Shown piece by piece: positions 52,952 to 63,193 of a stretch of 64,000 bases of DNA. The DNA lies in assembly GCA_040429635.1 (NCBI GenBank), contig CP158972.1, forward strand, positions 1,188,001 through 1,252,000, in the 5' to 3' direction. A program made the translations under genes and the position numbers. Positions within the stretch are counted from its first letter, which is position 1, and each line of letters begins with the position of its first letter. The notes beneath the pieces were generated by a model. The model was given only the letters and a program-made list of their open reading frames with translations, was not told the DNA's origin and did not search any database. Source of the DNA: Tamlana crocina. Its GTDB lineage: Bacteria > Bacteroidota > Bacteroidia > Flavobacteriales > Flavobacteriaceae.

Positions 52952-55732
52952 ATGAACATTTACGACGATTACATCAAAGAAATTGAAGGAAGAAAGGCGC
53001 AGGGGCTTCACCCAAAGCCCATTGAAAGTGCAGAGTTGCTCTCTGAGATTATTGATCAAATTAAAGATGCTGGAAATGCGAACAGAGCAGATTCACTTGA
53101 ATTTTTCATTTATAATACAGTGCCCGGAACAACAGGTGCTGCTGGTGTAAAAGCAAAGTTTTTAAAGGAGATTATTCTTGGGGAAGTTGCGGTAGAAGAA
53201 ATCACGAAAACCTTTGCCTTTGAGTTGTTGTCGCACATGAAAGGTGGACCTTCAGTTGAGGTGCTTTTGGATTTGGCTTTAGGAAACGACGAAGCCATCG
53301 CAAAACAATCGGCCGAAGTTTTAAAAACACAGGTGTTCTTGTATGAGGCTGATATGGCTCGTATAGAAGAAGCTTTTAAATCAGGAAACGCCATAGCAAA
53401 AGAATTATTGGAAAGCTATGCTAAGGCCGAGTTCTTTACTGAACTTCCTGAAGCAGAAGAGGAAATAAAAATTGTAACCTTCATCGCTGGAACAGGTGAC
53501 ATTTCAACCGATTTGTTATCGCCAGGTGCCGATGCGCATTCACGTTCTGACAGAGAATTGCACGGACAGTGTATTTTCGAGCATAACAAAGAAATGCAGC
53601 AGGAATTAACGGCTTTGAAAGAGCAGCACCCAGACAAGCGTGTGATGCTTATTGCTGAAAAAGGAACCATGGGAGTGGGGTCTTCAAGAATGTCTGGTGT
53701 AAACAACGTAGCATTGTGGACTGGTATTCAAGCAAGTCCGTATGTACCATTTATCAATATTGCGCCAATTATTGCGGGTACAAATGGCATTTCTCCAATT
53801 TTCTTGACTACGGTAGGCGTAACCGGTGGTATTGGTATTGACCTTAAAAACTGGGTTAAGAAAACCGATGCGGAAGGAAACACGGTAGTTGACGAAAACG
53901 GCGATCCTGTTTTGGAACAAAAATACTCGGTTGAAACTGGAACGGTTTTAACCATCAACACAAAAACAAAGAAATTATACAACGGCGATAAAGAATTAAA
54001 AGATATTTCAGCTGCCTTGACTCCACAAAAAATGGAATTCATTAAAGCTGGTGGATCTTATGCGGTTGTTTTCGGTAAAAAATTACAAACTTTTGCCGCA
54101 GGTGTTTTAGGGATTGAGGCGCCTGTAGTTTATGCGCCTTCAAAAGAAATTTCTATTGAAGGACAAGGTTTGACTGCCGTTGAAAAAATATTCAATAAAA
54201 ACGCTGTTGGCACGACGCCGGGCAAAACATTACACGCCGGGTCGGATGTTCGTGTGGAAGTAAACATCGTAGGATCTCAAGATACTACGGGATTGATGAC
54301 GTCACAGGAATTGGAAGCGATGGCGGCTACTGTTATTTCTCCAATTGTTGATGCGGGTTACCAATCGGGATGCCACACCGCTTCGGTTTGGGATGATAAA
54401 TCGAAGGCTAACATTCCGAAGTTAATGAAATTTATGAACGATTTCGGATTAATCACTGGTCGTGACCCAAAAGGTGAATACCACGCCATGACCGATGTAA
54501 TCCACAAAGTACTTAACGATATTACGGTAAGCGATTGGGATATCATCATTGGTGGCGATTCGCATACACGTATGTCTAAAGGGGTGGCTTTTGGTGCCGA
54601 TTCAGGAACCGTTGCCTTGGCTTTAGCCACTGGCGAGGCTACTATGCCAATTCCAGAATCGGTTAAAGTAACCTTTAAAGGACAAATGAGAAGTTTCATG
54701 GATTTCCGTGATGTGGTTCATGCGACACAACAACAAATGTTGAAGCAATTTGGAGGAGAAAACGTATTCCAAGGAAGAATCATCGAGGTGCATATCGGTA
54801 CTTTAACTTCCGATCAAGCGTTTACGTTTACTGATTGGACGGCAGAAATGAAAGCTAAAGCGTCTATCTGTATTTCAGAAGATGATACTTTAATTGAATC
54901 ATTGGAAATCGCCAAAGGCCGTATCCAAATCATGATTGATAAAGGCATGGATAACGAGAAGCAAGTGCTTCAAGGTTTGGTTGACAAGGCCAACAACAGA
55001 ATTCAGGAATTGAAAACCGGAATTAAACCATCGTTACGTCCTGATGCCAATGCTAAGTATTATGCTGAAGTGGTTATCGATTTAGATGAAATCGCTGAGC
55101 CTATGATTGCCGATCCAGATGTAAATAACGAAGATGTTTCTAAACGTTATACTCACGACACCATTCGTCCGTTGTCTTATTATGGCGGTACCAAGCAAGT
55201 CGATTTAGGTTTCGTAGGGTCGTGTATGGTTCATAAAGGCGATATGAAAATTTTAGCTCAAATGCTGAAAAATATTGAATCCCAACAAGGTAAAGTGGAG
55301 TTTAAAGCACCATTGGTTGTTGCGCCTCCAACATACAATATTGTTGACGAATTGAAAGCAGAAGGCGATTGGGAAGTGCTTCAAAAATACTCAGGTTTCG
55401 AGTTTGATGATAATGCACCAAAAGCTGCAGCACGTACCAAGTACGAAAACATGTTGTACTTAGAGCGCCCAGGGTGTAACCTGTGTATGGGTAACCAAGA
55501 AAAGGCTGAACCGGGCGATACGGTAATGGCCACTTCAACCCGTTTGTTCCAAGGCCGTGTGGTTAAGGATTCTGGTGAGAAAAAGGGTGAGTCGTTATTG
55601 TCGTCAACTCCAGTAGTTGTTTTGTCAACCATTTTAGGAAGAACCCCAACAATGGCAGAATACGAAAAAGCTGTTGATGGTATAGTTTTAACGAAGTTTA
55701 AGCCATCCCAAAAACAGTTGATCAACGCTTAA
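52952..55732 (+). CDS. acnB: Aconitate hydratase B / 2-methylisocitrate dehydratase
   Basis: A 926-residue AcnB-type aconitase: N-terminal HEAT-like domain (about 1-160), swivel domain, then the 4Fe-4S core with GGDSHTRMSKGVAFGADSG and the C-terminal cysteine motif G-C-N-L-C-M-G-N-Q. It isomerises citrate to isocitrate in the TCA cycle. AcnB enzymes elsewhere also bind RNA when iron is low; whether this one does is unknown. A mitochondrial-type aconitase gene follows. Confidence 0.95.
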   Translation: MNIYDDYIKEIEGRKAQGLHPKPIESAELLSEIIDQIKDAGNANRADSLEFFIYNTVPGTTGAAGVKAKFLKEIILGEVAVEEITKTFAFELLSHMKGGPSVEVLLDLALGNDEAIAKQSAEVLKTQVFLYEADMARIEEAFKSGNAIAKELLESYAKAEFFTELPEAEEEIKIVTFIAGTGDISTDLLSPGADAHSRSDRELHGQCIFEHNKEMQQELTALKEQHPDKRVMLIAEKGTMGVGSSRMSGVNNVALWTGIQASPYVPFINIAPIIAGTNGISPIFLTTVGVTGGIGIDLKNWVKKTDAEGNTVVDENGDPVLEQKYSVETGTVLTINTKTKKLYNGDKELKDISAALTPQKMEFIKAGGSYAVVFGKKLQTFAAGVLGIEAPVVYAPSKEISIEGQGLTAVEKIFNKNAVGTTPGKTLHAGSDVRVEVNIVGSQDTTGLMTSQELEAMAATVISPIVDAGYQSGCHTASVWDDKSKANIPKLMKFMNDFGLITGRDPKGEYHAMTDVIHKVLNDITVSDWDIIIGGDSHTRMSKGVAFGADSGTVALALATGEATMPIPESVKVTFKGQMRSFMDFRDVVHATQQQMLKQFGGENVFQGRIIEVHIGTLTSDQAFTFTDWTAEMKAKASICISEDDTLIESLEIAKGRIQIMIDKGMDNEKQVLQGLVDKANNRIQELKTGIKPSLRPDANAKYYAEVVIDLDEIAEPMIADPDVNNEDVSKRYTHDTIRPLSYYGGTKQVDLGFVGSCMVHKGDMKILAQMLKNIESQQGKVEFKAPLVVAPPTYNIVDELKAEGDWEVLQKYSGFEFDDNAPKAAARTKYENMLYLERPGCNLCMGNQEKAEPGDTVMATSTRLFQGRVVKDSGEKKGESLLSSTPVVVLSTILGRTPTMAEYEKAVDGIVLTKFKPSQKQLINA

Positions 55733-55754
55733 TTATATTGACCAATTATAAATT

Positions 55755-55790
55755 GAAAGCCCAAATCTGATGATTTGGGCTTTTCTGTTT
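55755..55790 (+). terminator. Terminator of acnB
   Basis: A 12-base perfect stem, AAAGCCCAAATC (55756-55767) with GATTTGGGCTTT (55772-55783), a TGAT loop and a T-rich tail. Confidence 0.87.
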
Positions 55791-55866
55791 CTTATGACTA
55801 AGATTTTTAGTATTTTAGTGAGGAATGAAAAGTTAAGTTTAATTTTAAAAAATAATAAAAGCACAC

Positions 55867-58134
55867 ATGGCATTTGATATTGAAATGATAAAAGGTGTTT
55901 ACGCCAAAATGGGAGAACGTGTGGATAAAGCACGCGAAATTGTTGGAAAACCACTAACGTTGTCCGAAAAGATTTTGTATTCCCACCTATGGGACGGCGA
56001 ACCTACTAAAGCTTATACAAGAGCCAAAGATTATGTTGATTTTGCACCAGACAGAATTGCGTGCCAAGATGCAACAGCTCAGATGGCTTTATTGCAGTTT
56101 ATGCAAGCTGGTAAAGATAAAGTAGCCGTGCCTACAACAGTGCACTGCGACCACTTAATTCAGGCTAAAGACGGGGCTGAAACCGATTTGCGGCATGCCA
56201 ACGATGTGAGTAGTGAGGTTTTCAACTTTTTGGAATCGGTATCCAATAAATATGGTATTGGTTTTTGGAAACCAGGAGCAGGTATTATCCATCAAGTGGT
56301 TTTAGAAAACTATGCTTTTCCTGGCGGCATGATGATTGGTACCGATTCGCATACCGTAAATGCAGGCGGATTAGGTATGGTAGCTGTTGGTGTTGGTGGA
56401 GCCGATGCCGTTGACGTAATGGCTGGAATGGCTTGGGAACTTAAATTCCCGAAATTGATTGGTGTGAAATTAACAGGGAAACTTTCGGGTTGGACCGCAC
56501 CAAAAGATGTGATTTTAAAAGTAGCCGAAATTCTTACCGTAAAAGGGGGAACAGGTGCTATTGTTGAATATTTTGGCCCTGGAGCAACGTCAATGTCGTG
56601 TACAGGAAAAGGTACCATTTGTAATATGGGTGCCGAAATTGGCGCTACAACATCAACGTTTGGATATGATGAATCTATGGAACGTTATTTACGTTCTACA
56701 GACCGTGCCGATGTGGCCGATGCCGCAAATAAGGTTAAAGAACATTTAACAGCAGATCCAGAAGTATATGCCAATCCAGAGCAGTATTTCGATCAGGTTA
56801 TTGAAATTAACCTTACGGAATTAGGCCCTTTATTAAACGGTCCATTTACTCCCGACTTATCCACACAGGTTGGTAAAGATATGACCAAAAAAGCTCAAGA
56901 AAATGATTGGCCAATAAAAGTAGAGTGGGGTTTGATAGGTTCGTGTACCAATTCGTCCTACGAAGATTTGTCAAGGGCGTCGTCAATTGCACAACAGGCA
57001 TTGGATAAAAAACTAAAAACAAAGGCGGAATTCGGTATTAATCCAGGTTCAGAGCAAGTGCGTTACACTGCCGAGCGTGATGGTATTCTGGAGGTGTTCG
57101 AAAAATTGGATGCCAAAATATTTACCAATGCCTGTGGGCCATGTATTGGGCAGTGGGCTAGATATAAGGATCCGAAGAACGCACCAAAGAATAGTATCGT
57201 TCACTCGTTTAACAGGAACTTTGCTAAACGCGCCGATGGTAACCCTAATACCCACGCCTTCGTGGCTTCACCAGAATTGACGGCCGCTATAGCCATTGCT
57301 GGGCGTTTGGATTTTAATCCACTTACCGATAAATTAATAAATGAAGATGGCGAAGAAGTGATGTTGGATGAGCCAACAGGATGGGAATTACCTCCAAAAG
57401 GTTTTGAAGTTAAAGATAACGGTTATTTAGCACCCGAAGAAGATGGAAGTCATGTTCAAGTGGAAGTGAAACCAGATTCGGAACGCTTACAATTGCTAAC
57501 ACCATTTGAGCCTTTGGGAGATTCCATTACTGGAGCGAAATTGTTGATTAAAGCCTTCGGAAAATGTACAACAGACCATATTTCAATGGCTGGACCTTGG
57601 TTACGTTTTAGAGGACACTTGGATAATATTGCCAATAACACCTTAATTGGAGCCGTAAATGCCTTCAATCAAAAAACTAATTTTGTAAAAAATCAGTTAA
57701 CGGGTGAGTACGGCGGTGTACCAGATGTGCAACGCGAATACAAAAAGGCCGGAATTAAATCGGTAGTTGTAGGTGACCATAACTATGGTGAAGGGTCGTC
57801 TCGTGAGCATGCCGCTATGCAGCCGAGACACTTGGGCGTTGCAGCCGTAATCGTGAAGTCGTTTGCCCGTATTCATGAAACCAATCTTAAAAAACAAGGT
57901 ATGTTAGGATTGACTTTCGACAATGAGAATGATTACGACCTAATCCAGGAAGACGATACTTTCAACTTTTTGGATCTAGACCAGTTTGCACCAGATAAGC
58001 AGTTGACTGTGGAAGTAGTGCATAGCGATGGAGCTAAGGACACTATTAAGCTGAACCATACTTATAATGCTGCGCAAATAGCATGGTACAAAGAAGGTTC
58101 TGCTTTGAATTTGATTAAAAAGCAAAATGCATAA
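55867..58134 (+). CDS. Aconitate hydratase (mitochondrial type)
   Basis: A 755-residue aconitase of the mitochondrial/AcnA-related class (about 750 residues rather than about 890). Cluster cysteines are in G-S-C-T-N-S-S and [27 protein letters not shown] and [18 protein letters not shown] are the active-site segments. It catalyses the same step as the AcnB encoded just upstream; the two are separate transcripts because of the terminator between them. Confidence 0.95.
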   Translation: MAFDIEMIKGVYAKMGERVDKAREIVGKPLTLSEKILYSHLWDGEPTKAYTRAKDYVDFAPDRIACQDATAQMALLQFMQAGKDKVAVPTTVHCDHLIQAKDGAETDLRHANDVSSEVFNFLESVSNKYGIGFWKPGAGIIHQVVLENYAFPGGMMIGTDSHTVNAGGLGMVAVGVGGADAVDVMAGMAWELKFPKLIGVKLTGKLSGWTAPKDVILKVAEILTVKGGTGAIVEYFGPGATSMSCTGKGTICNMGAEIGATTSTFGYDESMERYLRSTDRADVADAANKVKEHLTADPEVYANPEQYFDQVIEINLTELGPLLNGPFTPDLSTQVGKDMTKKAQENDWPIKVEWGLIGSCTNSSYEDLSRASSIAQQALDKKLKTKAEFGINPGSEQVRYTAERDGILEVFEKLDAKIFTNACGPCIGQWARYKDPKNAPKNSIVHSFNRNFAKRADGNPNTHAFVASPELTAAIAIAGRLDFNPLTDKLINEDGEEVMLDEPTGWELPPKGFEVKDNGYLAPEEDGSHVQVEVKPDSERLQLLTPFEPLGDSITGAKLLIKAFGKCTTDHISMAGPWLRFRGHLDNIANNTLIGAVNAFNQKTNFVKNQLTGEYGGVPDVQREYKKAGIKSVVVGDHNYGEGSSREHAAMQPRHLGVAAVIVKSFARIHETNLKKQGMLGLTFDNENDYDLIQEDDTFNFLDLDQFAPDKQLTVEVVHSDGAKDTIKLNHTYNAAQIAWYKEGSALNLIKKQNA

Positions 58135-58155
58135 TCCTAAAGAAATCTAATTTTT

Positions 58156-58204
<49 letters not shown>

Positions 58205-58205
58205 C

Positions 58206-58240
58206 AAAAAAAAAAAGCTTCTCCAAAATAGAGAAGCTTT
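58206..58240 (-). terminator. Terminator for the convergent minus-strand operon
   Basis: On the minus strand AAAGCTTCTC (58240-58231) pairs with GAGAAGCTTT (58223-58214), loop TATTTTG, followed by a T run to 58206. It stands back to back with the plus-strand terminator, one base apart. Confidence 0.87.
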
Positions 58241-58261
58241 ATAAAATATGCTTTTAAGCAA

Positions 58262-58465
58262 TCATTCGCCTAATTCCTCTTGCTCCTGCGGTGTAATATC
58301 CTCTCCTTTTGCCTTGGTATAAAGTAGGTTAATAACAATGGCAAAAAATGAAATAGTCATTACGGTAAGAACGACAAAATTATCCAAAAGGTCTAATATG
58401 CCGAAAACAAAAATGCCTACGCCCATTATTCCTGTTAAAATAATTGATTGTTTGTCGCTTAACAT
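58262..58465 (-). CDS. Small two-helix membrane protein
   Basis: A 67-residue protein with two membrane helices (about 7-26 and 29-50) and an acidic tail (EDITPQEQEELGE). No family recognised. It starts 6 bases after purB and is co-transcribed with it. Confidence 0.7.
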   Translation of the reverse strand: MLSDKQSIILTGIMGVGIFVFGILDLLDNFVVLTVMTISFFAIVINLLYTKAKGEDITPQEQEELGE

Positions 58466-58471
58466 AAAGTT

Positions 58472-59815
58472 TTAAATTCCAGTGTAGTTACTAGGAGTAA
58501 TACGTTTTAATTCTTCTTTTATTGTGTTAGATACTTCTAAAGTATCAATAAAATTGGAAATTGATTCCTGATTGATTTTAGAATTGGTTCTGGTTAATCC
58601 TTTCAATGCTTCGTAAGGGTTCGGGTAGCCTTCTCTTCTCAAAATAGTTTGAATAGCCTCAGCCACAACAGCCCAATTATTTTCTAAATCTTCAGCAAAT
58701 TTGGCTTCATTCAACAATAATTTGTTCAACCCTTTCAAGGTCGCTTTAAAACCAATAATGGTATGTCCAAATGGAACGCCCACGTTTCTTAAAACGGTAC
58801 TGTCGGTTAAATCGCGCTGCAATCTAGAAATAGGTAATTTAGCAGAAAGGTGCTCAAAAACGGCGTTGGCAATACCTAAGTTTCCTTCAGAGTTTTCAAA
58901 ATCAATAGGGTTTACTTTGTGTGGCATGGCCGAACTTCCTACTTCCCCTTTTTTTATTTTTTGTTTGAAATAATCCATCGACACGTAGGTCCAAATATCA
59001 CGGTCTAAATCAATGATAATCGTGTTGATGCGTTTAAGTGTATCGAACAATGCAGCCATGTGGTCGTAGTGCTCAATCTGTGTGGTAGGGAACGAATGTT
59101 GCAATCCTAATTTCTCCTGAACGAATTTGGTTCCGAAGGCTTTCCAATCGATATTCGGATAAGCCACGTGATGGGCATTGTAATTTCCTGTGGCGCCACC
59201 AAATTTAGCCGCGCTTGGGATGTCGTTCAATAAATTGAACTGTTCGTTAAGTCGGGCAACAAAAACCTCAATTTCTTTACCCAAACGGGTTGGTGAAGCG
59301 GGTTGCCCATGGGTTCTAGCCAACATTGAAACGGCACTCCATTCGCCAGTAAGTTCTTTTAGCTTGTTTAGTACTGTTTGGTATTCCGGAATGTAAACAT
59401 TGTTTATGGCTTCCTTGATACTTAACGGAATGGCTGTATTATTGATGTCCTGTGAGGTTAACCCAAAATGGATGAATTCCTTGAACTGGCTCAAGCCCAG
59501 CTTGTCAAATTTTTCTTTTATGAAATACTCAACGGCTTTAACATCGTGGTTGGTAACGCTTTCTATTTTTTTGATGGCCAATGCGTCTTCTTCAGAGAAA
59601 TTTTGGTAAATGGCTCTTAAGCTGTCAAAAATAGAATGGTCAACCTGTTTTAGTTGTGGTAATGGCACTTCACAAAGTGCGATAAAATATTCTATTTCAA
59701 CTAAAACACGGTATTTTATTAAAGCTTCTTCAGAAAAATAAGGAGCAAGTTCGCTCACTTTACTTCTGTATCGACCATCGATAGGAGAGATGGCGTTGAG
59801 TGGTGATAATGACAT
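58472..59815 (-). CDS. purB: Adenylosuccinate lyase
   Basis: A 447-residue fumarase/aspartase-superfamily lyase. The signature GSSAMPHKVNPIDFE is complete; SPIDGRYRSKV at the N-terminus and TRTHGQPASPTRLGKE-like text are family marks. The ATG at 59815 is used instead of a TTG at 59842. It acts twice in purine synthesis (SAICAR and adenylosuccinate cleavage). Confidence 0.95.
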   Translation of the reverse strand: MSLSPLNAISPIDGRYRSKVSELAPYFSEEALIKYRVLVEIEYFIALCEVPLPQLKQVDHSIFDSLRAIYQNFSEEDALAIKKIESVTNHDVKAVEYFIKEKFDKLGLSQFKEFIHFGLTSQDINNTAIPLSIKEAINNVYIPEYQTVLNKLKELTGEWSAVSMLARTHGQPASPTRLGKEIEVFVARLNEQFNLLNDIPSAAKFGGATGNYNAHHVAYPNIDWKAFGTKFVQEKLGLQHSFPTTQIEHYDHMAALFDTLKRINTIIIDLDRDIWTYVSMDYFKQKIKKGEVGSSAMPHKVNPIDFENSEGNLGIANAVFEHLSAKLPISRLQRDLTDSTVLRNVGVPFGHTIIGFKATLKGLNKLLLNEAKFAEDLENNWAVVAEAIQTILRREGYPNPYEALKGLTRTNSKINQESISNFIDTLEVSNTIKEELKRITPSNYTGI

Positions 59816-59942
59816 ATTTGGTTTGAATTTTAAAGAATGCAAAGATAGGAAAGAAAGTGGGAAGAACGAAGCGAGAGGCGTTAAGTTTGATGCTGAATTT
59901 TGAATGAAAATACAGGTTTTGTCAATCGCAGGTCATTTGATT

Positions 59943-60509
59943 TTAACCCTTTTTCAACTTCTTCAAAATATGCCGTGCTCTGGCTTTAAAGCCTGAGCTT
60001 TGCATTTGAAAATCGCGCTCTAAAATTAAGGCGAGTTCGGGGTGTACCCAGTCGTAATCTTTACCCAGCAGGAATAAGGTGTTCATAGAGTAGGCCTTTG
60101 GTGCAATTTTTTCGTCGTTGATCATGTAATCAAAACAGGTTTCGATAATACGCTCTTTGTGTTTATCGGTTAGGGCGTGTTTTATCTCATTATCATCTTT
60201 TGAAGTATAAGCCACGGCCAACAATTCACAAATTTTGGCAACGGGGCGCACGGCCGGGTCTAAATGGACTTGCTTCATATTTGACGTAAAGGTGCCCAAA
60301 TACGGAATAATCACCTCAATGTTTTGGTTACACATGTATTCGAAAACCCAAGCCGCACGCACGGAAATTTTATCATCTACCCTAAAAAGAATGTCCATAA
60401 GTTTTGGAAACAAATCTGTGTTGGCAAGAATTAAGTTGGCATAATGCAACCTTTTTTCACGCGAATGGTTTACATAATTTAATTCGTCGTAAAGTTGTGC
60501 GGTAGTCAA
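59943..60509 (-). CDS. HEAT-like helical repeat protein
   Basis: A 188-residue all-helical protein with regular helix pairs (LFPKLMDILFRVDDKISVRA, AWVFEYMCNQNIEVIIPYL) resembling HEAT/ARM repeats. No enzyme motifs are found. Orthologues next to purB are sometimes labelled adenylosuccinate lyase by position, but there is no lyase signature. Possibly a binding scaffold. Function unknown. Confidence 0.7.
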   Translation of the reverse strand: MTTAQLYDELNYVNHSREKRLHYANLILANTDLFPKLMDILFRVDDKISVRAAWVFEYMCNQNIEVIIPYLGTFTSNMKQVHLDPAVRPVAKICELLAVAYTSKDDNEIKHALTDKHKERIIETCFDYMINDEKIAPKAYSMNTLFLLGKDYDWVHPELALILERDFQMQSSGFKARARHILKKLKKG

Positions 60510-60549
60510 AACGATTTATTATTTTTATCCAGTTCTTAAAAATATTAAA

Positions 60550-61023
60550 ATGAAAATTATAAAAAAAATAGTATTAGCGTTACTGATTTTATTTGTGGTG
60601 GCACAGTTTTTCGGACCAGAGAAAAACCAAGGCGATTTAAGTTCCATCGAGCCTTTTTTGGCCGAAACCAATCCGCCCGAAGATGTTAAATTAATTTTAA
60701 AGGAAACCTGTTATGATTGCCATAGCGATTATACCAGATACCCTTGGTACAACAATATCACCCCCCTAAATTATTGGTTAAACCACCATGTTGAAGATGG
60801 TAAAAAACATTTTAATGTTTCAAATTGGGAAGGAAATTCATTAAAACGAAAAGACCATAAATTTGAAGAACTGATTGAAATGGTTGAAGATAAAGAGATG
60901 CCGCTAAAATCATACACTTGGACGCATGGTGAAGCCAACTTAACCGATGCGCAAATCGAATCGGTGGTTAATTGGGCAAAAATGGTTCGCTTTAAATACA
61001 GCATGGTTGAAGAACCACAATAG
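60550..61023 (+). CDS. Haem-binding-domain (CxxCH) protein
   Basis: A 157-residue protein with an N-terminal membrane anchor (about residues 4-22) and a single haem c motif, C-Y-D-C-H-S-D, followed by YTRYPWYNNITPLNYWL typical of the Haem_bd domain family (PF14376-like). It is periplasmic and probably carries one covalent haem. It may be linked to respiration or peroxide metabolism; electron partners are not visible here. Confidence 0.87.
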   Translation: MKIIKKIVLALLILFVVAQFFGPEKNQGDLSSIEPFLAETNPPEDVKLILKETCYDCHSDYTRYPWYNNITPLNYWLNHHVEDGKKHFNVSNWEGNSLKRKDHKFEELIEMVEDKEMPLKSYTWTHGEANLTDAQIESVVNWAKMVRFKYSMVEEPQ

Positions 61024-61030
61024 TCAAGCC

Positions 61031-61073
61031 CCATCCTTTCCGATAACTATCGGGACTTTCCTAAAGGGAAGGA
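61031..61073. repeat. Tandem hairpin intergenic repeat
   Basis: CCGAT (61040-61044) and ATCGG (61049-61053) form a hairpin with an AACT loop. Next to it CTTTCC and GGGAAGG flank TAAA. The pattern looks like a REP or terminator-like element between the haem and glycosyltransferase genes. Confidence 0.5.
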
Positions 61074-61130
61074 AAACATGAAGAAAAAATATAGTTTACA
61101 ATTGCTGGTTGATAAAATATTCGTGAATTA

Positions 61131-62369
61131 GTGGCTAAAAAACTTCTTATTATCGGCTTTGTTTGGCCAGAACCCAAAAGTTCTGCAGCTGGAAGCCGGA
61201 TGATGCAGCTTATTCATTTTTTTAAATCTGAAAATTATCAAATCACTTTTGCCTCTGCCTGTGCCAAAACCGAGTGGGCTTTTCCGTTGGAAACCATAGG
61301 CGTGGATGCTGTTGCAATAGAATTGAACCATTCCAGCTTTGATGATTTTGTAAAAACATTGAACCCCGATATGGTACTTTTTGACCGTTTCATGGTCGAG
61401 GAACAGTACGGTTGGCGCGTTACCGAACAATGCCCCAATGCCTTGAAAGTTTTAGATACCGAAGATCTGCACAGCTTACGAAAAGGACGACAACAGGCTT
61501 GCAAAGATGAGAAGCCTTTCAGTAAAACGTATCTGTTTAACGATACCGCAAAACGTGAAATAGCTAGTATTTACAGGTGCGATTTGAGTTTGATTATTTC
61601 AGAGGCTGAAATGGAAATTCTGAAAGCCGATTTTAAAGTTGATAGTGAATTGTTGGTGTATTTGCCTTTTATGTTGGAAGGCATTTCAGGAGAAAAAATT
61701 AAAACCTTGCCAAAATTTGAAGAACGCCAACATTTCATAACTATTGGTAATTTCCTGCACGAACCCAATTATAATGCGGTTTTATATTTAAAGCAGACGA
61801 TTTGGCCAATGATTAGAAAGAAACTTGCAAAATCCGAATTGCATATTTACGGTGCTTATGCTTCACAAAAAATCAACCAATTGCATAATGAAAAAGAAGG
61901 TTTTTTGATAAAAGGTTTTGCTGAAGAAGTGAATAAAGTGATGCAAAACGCAAAAATATGTTTTGCTCCGCTAAGGTTTGGTGCCGGATTAAAAGGAAAA
62001 TTGATTGATGCCATGCAAAATGGAACGCCTTGTATAATGAGTACGATAGCTTCTGAAGGTATGTTCGGGAATCTTCCGGAGAATGGTTTTGTTGAAGACG
62101 GCCCCACAACATTTGCCGAAAAGGCCATTCGGCTTTACCAAAATGAATCGCTTTGGAAGTCCAAACAGCAAAACGGATTTGAGGTTATTAACACCCGTTT
62201 TGATAAAACAGAGCATCAAAAGAAGCTTTTAGAAGTCATTTCTGAAACAATAAAAGTGCTACCCGAAAAACGCCAAAACAACTTCATTGGGCAAATGTTG
62301 CAACACCACTCGTTGCAAAGCACTAAGTTTATGGGGAAATGGATTGAAGAGAAAAACAAAAAATCATAA
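61131..62369 (+). CDS. Glycosyltransferase (GT-B, GT4-like)
   Basis: A 412-residue protein beginning with GTG. It has the GT-B arrangement: N-terminal Rossmann part (LLIIGFVWPEPKSSAAGSRMMQL), and C-terminal donor domain with FITIGNFLHEPNYNAVLYLK, IKGFAEEVNKVMQNAKICFAPLRFGAGLKGKLIDAM and then TIASEGM. It probably transfers a sugar from a nucleotide donor for surface polysaccharide or glycolipid. It stands alone, without other polysaccharide genes. Confidence 0.87.
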   Translation: MAKKLLIIGFVWPEPKSSAAGSRMMQLIHFFKSENYQITFASACAKTEWAFPLETIGVDAVAIELNHSSFDDFVKTLNPDMVLFDRFMVEEQYGWRVTEQCPNALKVLDTEDLHSLRKGRQQACKDEKPFSKTYLFNDTAKREIASIYRCDLSLIISEAEMEILKADFKVDSELLVYLPFMLEGISGEKIKTLPKFEERQHFITIGNFLHEPNYNAVLYLKQTIWPMIRKKLAKSELHIYGAYASQKINQLHNEKEGFLIKGFAEEVNKVMQNAKICFAPLRFGAGLKGKLIDAMQNGTPCIMSTIASEGMFGNLPENGFVEDGPTTFAEKAIRLYQNESLWKSKQQNGFEVINTRFDKTEHQKKLLEVISETIKVLPEKRQNNFIGQMLQHHSLQSTKFMGKWIEEKNKKS

Positions 62370-62374
62370 TAAGT

Positions 62375-63046
62375 CTATAGTGATTCTATAGCCTTTTTTA
62401 CTCCTGCTGTAGCCGTTTCGGCAATAACAGTTAAATTTTTGTTGCTAGCTATATTGGGTTTGGGGTCAATAAAATATGTTGGGGTGTTTTGAGGGACATA
62501 ATGCATCAATCCTGCCGCGGGATATACTTGCATCGAGGTGCCAATAATCATTAAAATATCGGCGGTTTCACAAATCTGCATGGCCTTTTCTATCATGGGG
62601 ACTTCTTCCCCAAACCAAACAATGTGCGGACGTAACTGATGGCCTTTTTCACATAGGTCGCCCAAAACGATATCCGTTTTCCATTCTAGAATGTTTTCGG
62701 TGTTAAACGTACTGCGTGCTTTTAAAAGTTCGCCGTGCAAGTGCGTCACGTTTGTGCTTCCGGCGCGTTCGTGCAAGTCGTCCACATTTTGGGTGATAAT
62801 ACTCACTTTAAAACGCTTTTCAAGTGCAGCCAAATCGAAATGGGCTTGGTTGGGGGCTACTTCAAAAAGCTGTCTTCGGCGTTGGTTGTAAAAATCTAAA
62901 ACCAGCTCGGGGTTGGCGGCAAAACCTTCGGGCGTGGCCACTTCCATAACGTCATGGCCTTCCCATAACCCATCCGCATCTCTAAAGGTTTTTATACCGC
63001 TTTCGGCACTCATGCCGGCTCCGGTAAGTACAACTAGGTGTTTCAT
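62375..63046 (-). CDS. SIR2-family NAD-dependent protein deacylase
   Basis: A 223-residue sirtuin. NAD site G-A-G-M-S-A-E-S-G-I, Q-N-V-D-D-L-H and catalytic H of HLHGEL are present. The Y-x-x-R pattern (FYNQRRRQ) of the CobB/Sirt5 class suggests desuccinylase or demalonylase activity. Only one cysteine remains in the zinc region (GDLCEKGHQLRPHIVW), so the usual four-cysteine zinc ribbon is missing. It converges with the glycosyltransferase, 5 bases apart. Confidence 0.92.
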   Translation of the reverse strand: MKHLVVLTGAGMSAESGIKTFRDADGLWEGHDVMEVATPEGFAANPELVLDFYNQRRRQLFEVAPNQAHFDLAALEKRFKVSIITQNVDDLHERAGSTNVTHLHGELLKARSTFNTENILEWKTDIVLGDLCEKGHQLRPHIVWFGEEVPMIEKAMQICETADILMIIGTSMQVYPAAGLMHYVPQNTPTYFIDPKPNIASNKNLTVIAETATAGVKKAIESL

Positions 63047-63181
63047 TATTTTGTTTTTGTCATTACCACCTTTCGGCTATCGCTCAAGATAAACTTTGGC
63101 GGGAAACTCATCAAATATAAAACTTTTCACCATTGCGAATCGCATTTTTATTAGAACTAGCAGGCAGTCACCGTTTTCTTT

Positions 63182-63189
63182 TATATTTG
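63182..63189 (+). promoter_or_regulatory. -7 box 4 bases before trmH
   Basis: TATATTTG fits TAnnTTTG and ends 4 bases before the ATG, so the transcript would be leaderless. Confidence 0.5.
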
Positions 63190-63193
63190 AGCC

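Noticed and set aside
59943-60509. Second adenylosuccinate lyase, as the position beside purB might suggest
   Set aside because: It has no lyase signature and looks like HEAT repeats.
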